A DNA stretch of 11,145 bases from Oscillospiraceae bacterium (GTDB taxonomy: Bacteria; Bacillota; Clostridia; Oscillospirales; Oscillospiraceae): positions 1 through 11,145 of the forward strand of contig JAITQY010000016.1 of the NCBI GenBank assembly GCA_031288675.1, given 5' to 3'. Shown here one piece after another: positions 6,231-11,145 of this stretch. Below the pieces are notes generated by a model. The model ran no database searches. It worked only from the letters and a program-made list of their open reading frames with translations, and was not told the DNA's origin. The first letter of the stretch is position 1. Every line of letters starts with the position of its first letter. Both the position numbers and the translations under genes were made by a program.

Positions 6231-8120
6231 ATGGACGAAAGCAGAAACGCCTATATCGCCGCGCGGAAGCTTGGGCGCAAGTATGTTGCCGAGCGCGGGG
6301 AGACCAACGGCTATCTTCCGGTGCTTGATAACTTGCTTAAAGGTACGGCAATCGTAGGGGAAATCAGTCTTGGCTTTCACGAGATCCCTCTTAACGCCAT
6401 CGCCGGTACAAAAACTGCGGGGCGCAGCAATGCGTTCGCCGGTAACTTCGCTCCTCTCCTCGAAAGCGATACGGAATTTGCCGCTAAGTGGCGGCGCGTA
6501 TACGAATGGCAGTACAGCGAGGGTATACGCGAGCCCATCACGTGCTACCAATATCTCAATAAATTTTATGTGCAGGAAGGCAACAAACGCGTAAGCGTAC
6601 TTAACGCGGTCGGCGCTGTCAGCGTTCCGGCGCGTATCACACGCCTGATTCCGGAGCGTGACGACAACAGTGACGAAATTTCCGTTTACTACGAGATGCT
6701 TGACTACGACAAGCGTGTGTTCTTCGGCGATCTCTGGTTCTCCAAACGCGGAAACTTCGCTAAACTAATCGCTTTCGCGGGTGAATACTTGCTGCGCCAT
6801 CCGGAACTTGATTCCGATGTCCCGAAACTCATTTTAGATTCCTACACAAAATTCAAAGCTGCTTACCGCACGGTTGATACCGGCGACATTAACCTTACCG
6901 TCGGCGACGCCCTTACGGAATACTGCGGAGTATTCGGCTTCTCCCGCGATTTCCCTATCGGCGATTTACTGCGCAACTTATCTTCGTTCAAAGGTCAGCT
7001 TCTGTTTGCGGCAGGCAAGGTCGAACGCAATGTCACGGAAATCACCACGCGTACGGACGCGGAGGACACCCACACAGGATTCTTCAGCCGTGCCGCCAAG
7101 CGTATCACTATTGCGGTGGCTTATGAATCCTCTCCGGAACGTGATCTTTGGGCGGAGTGTCACGACCGCGCGCTGCGCCGCTTGGAGCGCAAATACGGCG
7201 ACCAGCTTAACCTCGTCCGAATCAAAAATGTTCCCGGCGTAGGCAACCTCGCCTACCAGACGCTCAAAACTGCCGCCGCCGCTAAGCCGAAGCTGTTATT
7301 CACTGCAACTCCGACTCTTAGCAGTATATCACTGCGCTATGCGCTGGAGCATCCGGAGACCATAGTGCTTAACTGCGACGTTCCGCGTGACGGCAGAAAC
7401 GTCAACACTTACTTTTATAAAATGTACGATCTTACGTTCCTCTGCGGTGTTCTCGCGGCGGCTTCCAGTGAGGCGGGCGTTGTCGGCTATATGTCTTCCG
7501 CGCCTACTTGGAGTTCCGCCCCTACCTACGACCTCAACGCCTATGCGCTTGGCGCAAGGCTTATCAATCCGCGCGCGCGTATACTCGACTACACCATGAG
7601 CGGCGTCAACGACTGGAGCGAACACGTTGACGCACGGAGAGAGTTTGCCGCTCACGGTGCGGATATCGCGTTCTGCCGTCACTCTCCGGATAATCCCCTC
7701 GACCGCAAAGCTTTCCCGGAGGTTTATGCGCAGATTTACAAAATAGCCAAAAACGGCGCGCCGTTAGAGAGCCTTGCGGCGGCGACGCTTGACTGGGGTC
7801 CTTTCTACGACAAAATGATAAGCGACGCTCTGCTCGGGCGTATCGGTCTGACAGGAGGTGCCGGCGGCGTTCCTGTACACTACGGATGGGGATTTCAGAC
7901 AGGAGTTATGGACATCTTCCCGGTATACGGTGCAATCGGCGTTGCGGGACGCCTGCTGAACATTTTCCGCGACATTATGAAAAGCGGTTCCATACATCCG
8001 TTTGAGGGTCCTGTTACGGACATTGACGGTAATCTTCGCATTGACTGGGGCGCAGTTCCCACTCTTATGGAAATCCAGGAGATGGACTGGTTAGTTTACT
8101 CAATTGAAAAAATCCGCTAA
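6231..8120 (+). CDS. Cytoplasmic BMP (PnrA-like nucleoside-binding) protein with ParB-like N-terminal domain
   Basis: I choose ATG 6231 rather than the in-frame ATG at 6177, because AGGAGG (6217-6222) lies eight bases before it and the upstream codons overlap the MORN gene. The 629 residues have two parts. Residues about 25-140 look like a ParB/sulfiredoxin-type fold: IPLNAIAGT (52-60), GIREPITCYQYLNKFYVQEG and EGNKRVSVLNAVGA (116-129), followed by VPARITRLIP. Residues about 290-629 resemble the BMP family (PF02608: purine nucleoside receptor PnrA, Med): TIAVAYESSPERDLW, a central Rossmann-like region with GVVGYMSSAP (416-425), and GWGFQTGVMDIFPVYG near 552. BMP proteins are normally exported lipoproteins, but no signal peptide, lipobox or membrane segment is visible here, so the protein should be intracellular. 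Position among purine genes suggests nucleoside or nucleotide sensing, an inference. Annotation as a transporter component would probably be misleading. Confidence 0.8.
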   Translation: MDESRNAYIAARKLGRKYVAERGETNGYLPVLDNLLKGTAIVGEISLGFHEIPLNAIAGTKTAGRSNAFAGNFAPLLESDTEFAAKWRRVYEWQYSEGIREPITCYQYLNKFYVQEGNKRVSVLNAVGAVSVPARITRLIPERDDNSDEISVYYEMLDYDKRVFFGDLWFSKRGNFAKLIAFAGEYLLRHPELDSDVPKLILDSYTKFKAAYRTVDTGDINLTVGDALTEYCGVFGFSRDFPIGDLLRNLSSFKGQLLFAAGKVERNVTEITTRTDAEDTHTGFFSRAAKRITIAVAYESSPERDLWAECHDRALRRLERKYGDQLNLVRIKNVPGVGNLAYQTLKTAAAAKPKLLFTATPTLSSISLRYALEHPETIVLNCDVPRDGRNVNTYFYKMYDLTFLCGVLAAASSEAGVVGYMSSAPTWSSAPTYDLNAYALGARLINPRARILDYTMSGVNDWSEHVDARREFAAHGADIAFCRHSPDNPLDRKAFPEVYAQIYKIAKNGAPLESLAAATLDWGPFYDKMISDALLGRIGLTGGAGGVPVHYGWGFQTGVMDIFPVYGAIGVAGRLLNIFRDIMKSGSIHPFEGPVTDIDGNLRIDWGAVPTLMEIQEMDWLVYSIEKIR

Positions 8121-8134
8121 CCCTCTCATCCCCC

Positions 8135-8196
8135 GTAGGGGCGAGCACCGCTCGCCCGCCGTATCCATCGTCCCTCGCAAGGCGCATTTCCCGTCC
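8135..8196. repeat. Palindromic intergenic repeat, copy 1
   Basis: The unit opens with GTAGGGGCGAGC. Bases 8139-8146 (GGGCGAGC) and 8150-8157 (GCTCGCCC) form a perfect 8-bp stem with loop ACC. A conserved tail follows (GCC.TATCC.TCGTCC ... GGCGCAT ... CGTCC). It aligns with 8293-8353 at roughly 85% by eye with one gap. There is no T-run after the stem, so it is not a typical terminator. It looks like a REP-like intergenic element. Confidence 0.75.
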
Positions 8197-8197
8197 T

Positions 8198-8232
8198 AAT
8201 TTCCCATTTTCAACTTGCAATTTGCAACTCCG
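8198..8232. repeat. Period-7 tract A
   Basis: Five consecutive 7-base units can be read here, the clearest being AACTTGC (8212-8218) and AATTTGC (8219-8225). The same motif set recurs at 8397-8424. Confidence 0.6.
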
Positions 8233-8259
8233 CCGTTCCACTCGTCCACTGCCTACTCA

Positions 8260-8280
8260 TGACTACTGACTAATGACTAA
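8260..8280. repeat. Period-7 tract B
   Basis: Three units TGACTAC, TGACTAA, TGACTAA are joined head to tail with a single mismatch, followed by a partial unit. Confidence 0.7.
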
Positions 8281-8292
8281 CTCCCGCCCTAC

Positions 8293-8353
8293 GTAGGGGC
8301 GAGCATTGCTCGCCCGCCATATCCGTCGTCCCCCGTAGGCGCATCTCTCGTCC
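8293..8353. repeat. Palindromic intergenic repeat, copy 2
   Basis: This is the second copy of the unit at 8135-8196. The stem arms GGGCGAGC (8297-8304) and GCTCGCCC (8308-8315) are unchanged, while the loop is ATT instead of ACC and the tail has several substitutions. Conservation of the stem against a changed loop suggests that the folded shape matters. Confidence 0.75.
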
Positions 8354-8354
8354 C

Positions 8355-8424
8355 CTGCCGACTGCCGACTTTAGACTAACTACTAACTCCCGTCCTAATT
8401 TCCAACTTGCCGCTTGCAATTCCA
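8355..8424. repeat. Period-7 tract C/D, ten units in register
   Basis: Seventy bases can be divided into ten heptamers without a shift: CTGCCGA twice (8355-8368), three CTNNNNN units up to 8389, a joining unit 8390-8396, then AATTTCC (8397), AACTTGC (8404), CGCTTGC (8411) and AATTCCA (8418). The second half repeats motifs of tract A. Confidence 0.65.
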
Positions 8425-8440
8425 CCGTATCCCCCGTCCC

Positions 8441-8475
8441 CTGCCGACTGTCGACTAATACCTACCGACTAATTC
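8441..8475. repeat. Period-7 tract E
   Basis: Five units all begin with CT: CTGCCGA (8441), CTGTCGA (8448), then units at 8455, 8462 (CTACCGA) and 8469. The tract shares its opening 16 bases (8435-8450) with 8349-8364 and ends 10 bases before the purC -35 box. Confidence 0.65.
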
Positions 8476-8485
8476 AATCTCTCTC

Positions 8486-8515
8486 TTGACAAACAACCAT
8501 CTCCGGAGTTATAAT
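8486..8515 (+). promoter_or_regulatory. Sigma-A promoter of purC
   Basis: TTGACA (8486-8491) and TATAAT (8510-8515) are both exact consensus boxes separated by 18 bases. Transcription should start near 8522, leaving a leader of about 25 bases before the purC ATG, too short for a purine riboswitch. The spacer contains the perfect 8-base palindrome CTCCGGAG (8501-8508), which could be an operator half-site or chance. Confidence 0.88.
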
Positions 8516-8530
8516 ATAACAAACAAAAAT

Positions 8531-8538
8531 AAAGGAGA
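8531..8538 (+). promoter_or_regulatory. Ribosome binding site of purC
   Basis: AAAGGAGA lies eight bases before the ATG at 8547 and confirms that start. Confidence 0.75.
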
Positions 8539-8546
8539 TACTTCTT

Positions 8547-9254
8547 ATGAGCGCTCCGCTTTATGAGGGCAAATCCAAACAGGTTTTCGCCGGTGATGAA
8601 CCGGGAACTTATCTTATACATTTCAAAGACGACGCTACTGCCGGCAACGGCGAAAAGCACGCGCTGCTTGATAACAAAGGCGTTCTGAACGCCGCTATTT
8701 CTAACCTTATTTATGATTACCTCGCTAAAAACGGCGTTCCCACGCATTTGATAAAGGTTATCAATGAAACTGACGTCCTTGTCAAGGCAGCAAAGATTCT
8801 CCCTCTGGAGGTCATTATCCGCAATGTCGCGGCTGGCAGCTTCTCCAAAAAATACGGAGTGCCGGAAGGCAACGAACTCAAATCCCGTGTCGTGGAGTTC
8901 TCCCTCAAGGACGACGGTCTCGGCGATCCAATGCTCTCGCCGTCGCACATTCTCGCACTCGGGTTGGCTACTGAGGAGGAGATATTCGACGTTACCGTTC
9001 AGGCGCTCAAAGTTGACGAGCTGCTTATCGCTCTCTTTGATAAAGCGGGTATCAGGCTTATAGACTTCAAACTTGAGTTCGGAAAAACCGATGACGGAAA
9101 GATAATTCTATGTGACGAGATTTCACCTGACAGCTGCCGGTTATGGGATGCCGGCACTAACGAGAAAATGGACAAAGACCGGTTCCGCCGTGATCTTGGA
9201 AATGTAATGGATTATTACGCCGAAGTCCTTGACCGTCTGAAAAAGGTTCTCTGA
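8547..9254 (+). CDS. purC: SAICAR synthetase (PurC)
   Basis: PurC joins aspartate to CAIR using ATP to form SAICAR, a mid-pathway step of de novo purine synthesis. The 235-residue length is typical. Family motifs are complete: YEGKSKQVF near the N-terminus, HFKDDATAGNG (25-35), LPLEVIIRNVAAGSFSKKYG, LIDFKLEFG, LCDEISPDSCRLWD (nucleotide and metal binding) and MDKDRFRRDLG. The DPMLSPSHILALG segment differs from the DPM(I/V)N-type sequence that I recall from other PurC proteins, a minor divergence. The gene has its own strong promoter and is separated from the upstream purine genes by a repeat-rich spacer, so it is probably a new transcription unit. It is cytosolic. Confidence 0.97.
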   Translation: MSAPLYEGKSKQVFAGDEPGTYLIHFKDDATAGNGEKHALLDNKGVLNAAISNLIYDYLAKNGVPTHLIKVINETDVLVKAAKILPLEVIIRNVAAGSFSKKYGVPEGNELKSRVVEFSLKDDGLGDPMLSPSHILALGLATEEEIFDVTVQALKVDELLIALFDKAGIRLIDFKLEFGKTDDGKIILCDEISPDSCRLWDAGTNEKMDKDRFRRDLGNVMDYYAEVLDRLKKVL

Positions 9255-9269
9255 ATAATGTGAAACGTC

Positions 9270-9323
9270 AGAATATGGAATATAGAATTTTCACCTCAGC
9301 GGTAATTCATCATTCCATATTCT
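9270..9323 (+). terminator. Hairpin between purC and carB, possible terminator
   Basis: AGAATATGGAAT (9270-9281) pairs perfectly over 12 bp with ATTCCATATTCT (9312-9323), and GAATT (9285-9289) can pair with AATTC (9304-9308) inside the loop. The downstream sequence TTATTTA is only moderately T-rich and the stem is A+T-rich, so terminator strength is doubtful. Both arms also show 7-base periodicity (9271, 9278 and 9285 each start GAAT), so it may instead be a mobile or REP-like hairpin. Confidence 0.5.
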
Positions 9324-9350
9324 TTATTTACTAAGATATTAGGAGTATTT

Positions 9351-11145
9351 ATGCCTCGTAATCAATCAATCAAAAAGGTACTTGTTATCGGCTCCGGTCC
9401 GATAGTTATAGGTCAGGCGGCGGAGTTCGACTACGCCGGAACTCAGGCGTGCCGCGTCCTTCGCGAAGAGGGTGCTGAAATCGTCCTTGTAAACTCTAAC
9501 CCCGCTACGATTATGACAGACAGCGACGTAGCCGACCGCATATACATTGAGCCGCTTACTCCGGTTACGCTCAAGCGAATTATCGAAAAAGAGCGCCCGG
9601 ACAGCGTACTGTCAGGGCTTGGCGGACAGACCGGATTGACGCTTTGTATGCAGCTTGCGCATGAAGGCTTTTGGGACAAAATGGGCATTCGCCTGCTCGG
9701 CAGCCCTATTGACGCAATTGAGAAATCTGAAGACCGCGAGCTTTTCAAAGCGGCTATGGAGAGTATAGGTCAGCCCTGTATCCCGTCTGATATTGCCAAG
9801 GATTTAGAGACCGCTCTCGCTGTCGCAAAGCGTATCGGATATCCTGTTATCAGCCGTCCGGCATATACGCTCGGCGGTTCCGGCGGCGGCATAGCGGAGA
9901 ACGAGACGGAGCTTCGCGCCCTTGCCCCGCAAGGCTTGGAAGCCTCTCCAATAACGCAGATACTCATTGAAAAGTCCGTTGCCGGCTGGAAAGAGGTCGA
10001 ATTTGAGGTTATGCGCGATGCGGCGGACAACGCTATCACTGTGTGTTCTATGGAGAATTTCGACCCCGTTGGAGTACACACGGGCGACAGCATTGTCATC
10101 GCGCCTACCGTGACCCTTGCCGACAGGGAATATCAGATGCTGCGAAGCGCTGCTCTGTCTATCATCCGCGCGCTCGGCGTGGAGGGCGGTTGCAACTGCC
10201 AGTTCGCGCTGAACCCCGACAGCTACGAATACGCGGTGATTGAGGTCAATCCGCGCGTCAGCCGCAGCTCCGCATTGGCAAGCAAGGCGACGGGATACCC
10301 GATAGCTAAGGTCGCAACCAAGATAGCTCTCGGTTACACGCTTGACGAGATCATCAACGCGGTCACGGGTCATACATACGCTGCGTTTGAACCGGCTTTA
10401 GACTATGTGGCTGTAAAGTTCCCTAAGTGGCCCTTCGATAAATTCGTGTACGCGAAAAGGGAGCTTGGTACACAGATGAAAGCGACCGGAGAGGTAATGG
10501 CAATTTCTGACAGTTTTGAGGGGGCGCTTTTGAAAGCGCTTCGCGGCGCAGAAATCGGATTTAATGATAAATGGAAAATTTTGGCTCAAAACAGCACTTC
10601 TGACGAGTTGAAAATTGCCGTAAAAAAGGCGACAGATGACCGTATTTTCACCATTTTTGCCGCTTTAGAGAAAGGTATTTCTCCGGAGGAAATTCACGAA
10701 ATCACTCAAATTGACAAATGGTTCTTATATAAAATAAAACGGCATATTATTGATAATCCTGACGCGTTAAATGCTCCCTCATCGCTGATTTATAAAATGG
10801 TCGATACCTGTGCCGGCGAGTTTGCCGCTACGACGCCTTATTTTTATTCCATACCCGGTCCGGGCGAAAACGAAGCGCTGGAGTTCATTGATAAGTCCGT
10901 TAAGGAGCGTGTACTCGTGCTTGGCTCCGGTCCGATACGAATCGGGCAGGGTATTGAGTTCGATTACGCGTGCGTCCACTGCGTATGGTCACTGAAGGAG
11001 CTTGGGTATGAGGTGATCGTCATCAACAACAATCCTGAAACGGTATCCACAGATTTTGATACCGCCGACCGATTGTACTTTGAGCCGCTGACCATAGACG
11101 ATGTGATGAGCGTTATAGAGATGGAGAAGCCTATCGGCGTAATAG
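9351..11145 (+). CDS. carB: Carbamoyl-phosphate synthase large subunit, N-terminal 598 residues (3' end outside window)
   Basis: CarB makes carbamoyl phosphate from bicarbonate, ammonia (channelled from CarA) and two ATP, for pyrimidine and arginine synthesis. The frame is open from ATG 9351 to the window end with no stop; the family length is about 1,060 residues. Seen here are VLVIGSGPIVIGQAAEFDYAG (about 10-30), NSNPATIMTD, the ATP-grasp loop LGGSGGG (174-180), EKSVAGWKEVEFEVMRD, SMENFDPVGVHTGDS, EVNPRVSRSSALASKATGYP, the oligomerisation region, KMVDTCAGEFAATTPYFYS, and the start of the second ATP-grasp half from about residue 520 (GSGPIRIGQGIEFDY, NNNPETVSTDF). AGGAG (9341-9345) lies five bases before the start. 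No carA is present immediately upstream, where purC lies instead. Whether this copy serves pyrimidine or arginine synthesis cannot be told from the window. Confidence 0.97.
   Translation, partial: MPRNQSIKKVLVIGSGPIVIGQAAEFDYAGTQACRVLREEGAEIVLVNSNPATIMTDSDVADRIYIEPLTPVTLKRIIEKERPDSVLSGLGGQTGLTLCMQLAHEGFWDKMGIRLLGSPIDAIEKSEDRELFKAAMESIGQPCIPSDIAKDLETALAVAKRIGYPVISRPAYTLGGSGGGIAENETELRALAPQGLEASPITQILIEKSVAGWKEVEFEVMRDAADNAITVCSMENFDPVGVHTGDSIVIAPTVTLADREYQMLRSAALSIIRALGVEGGCNCQFALNPDSYEYAVIEVNPRVSRSSALASKATGYPIAKVATKIALGYTLDEIINAVTGHTYAAFEPALDYVAVKFPKWPFDKFVYAKRELGTQMKATGEVMAISDSFEGALLKALRGAEIGFNDKWKILAQNSTSDELKIAVKKATDDRIFTIFAALEKGISPEEIHEITQIDKWFLYKIKRHIIDNPDALNAPSSLIYKMVDTCAGEFAATTPYFYSIPGPGENEALEFIDKSVKERVLVLGSGPIRIGQGIEFDYACVHCVWSLKELGYEVIVINNNPETVSTDFDTADRLYFEPLTIDDVMSVIEMEKPIGVI

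Larger units (their letters stand above)
8121..8546. other. Non-coding, repeat-built spacer between the BMP gene and purC
   Basis: I see no credible gene in these 426 bases; a long minus-strand frame enters from purC (8469-8948) but is a shadow. The + strand is pyrimidine-rich and consists of two diverged copies of a ~61-bp palindrome unit 158 bases apart, several period-7 tracts, exact 15-16-base duplications (8190-8204 = 8389-8403; 8349-8364 = 8435-8450), and finally the purC promoter and leader. No hairpin followed by a T-run terminates the upstream gene. Confidence 0.8.

Noticed and set aside
8139..8157. The first palindrome as a terminator of the BMP gene.
   Set aside because: The stem is strong but is followed by GCCGTATCC rather than a T-run, and the same element recurs in the spacer, so it fits a repeat better.
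8135..8475. Possible CRISPR array from the repeated units before purC.
   Set aside because: Only two long units occur, 158 bases apart, with diverged sequence and internally repeated spacers; this is not the regular repeat-spacer layout of CRISPR.
8516..8546. Purine riboswitch in the purC leader.
   Set aside because: The predicted leader is about 25 bases, far shorter than the roughly 70-base aptamer, and no three-way junction is visible.
8469..8948. Minus-strand open frame of 159 codons across the purC promoter.
   Set aside because: It is antisense to well-conserved purC, covers a consensus promoter, and its product resembles nothing that I recognise.

Overview
The window reads as a chromosomal segment of a Gram-positive-type bacterium, most likely an uncultured member of the Clostridia (Bacillota). 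The evidence is strong GGAGG-type ribosome binding sites, a TTG start, a consensus sigma-A promoter, lipoprotein signal peptides, an FtsX/peptidoglycan-hydrolase pair, an XpaC-family protein, and a PurO-type IMP cyclohydrolase beside a stand-alone AICAR formyltransferase in place of bifunctional PurH. The lineage call is inference. All ten genes that I accept lie on the + strand. Most of the DNA looks close to balanced in base composition; the gene at 5084-6190 is clearly richer in A+T.

Region 1 (1-3444) is cell-envelope related. It holds the 3' end of ftsX, a secreted coiled-coil M23 (LytM) endopeptidase that is probably the hydrolase FtsEX controls, a PotD-like polyamine-binding lipoprotein starting with TTG, and an XpaC-like membrane-anchored protein that overlaps potD by one base.

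Region 2 (3462-8120) begins with the last two steps of IMP synthesis as two separate, overlapping genes: PurO-type IMP cyclohydrolase and a compact AICAR formyltransferase. Then comes an A+T-rich lipoprotein gene with five MORN repeats, which looks like a later insertion. After it is a 629-residue protein with a ParB-like N-terminal half and a BMP (PnrA-type nucleoside-binding) C-terminal half. This last protein has no signal peptide, so it is probably an intracellular ligand-binding protein rather than a transporter component.

Region 3 (8121-8546) is non-coding. It is built from two diverged copies of a ~61-bp palindrome-containing repeat and several tracts with a 7-nt period, and it ends in a near-perfect promoter for purC.

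Region 4 (8547-11145) holds purC (SAICAR synthetase), a hairpin that is itself made of heptamers, and the first 598 codons of carB (carbamoyl-phosphate synthase large subunit), which runs off the window. Four genes thus belong to nucleotide synthesis (purO, AICAR formyltransferase, purC, carB). The BMP-domain protein among them is a candidate purine-nucleoside sensor, but that role is inferred only from family and position.
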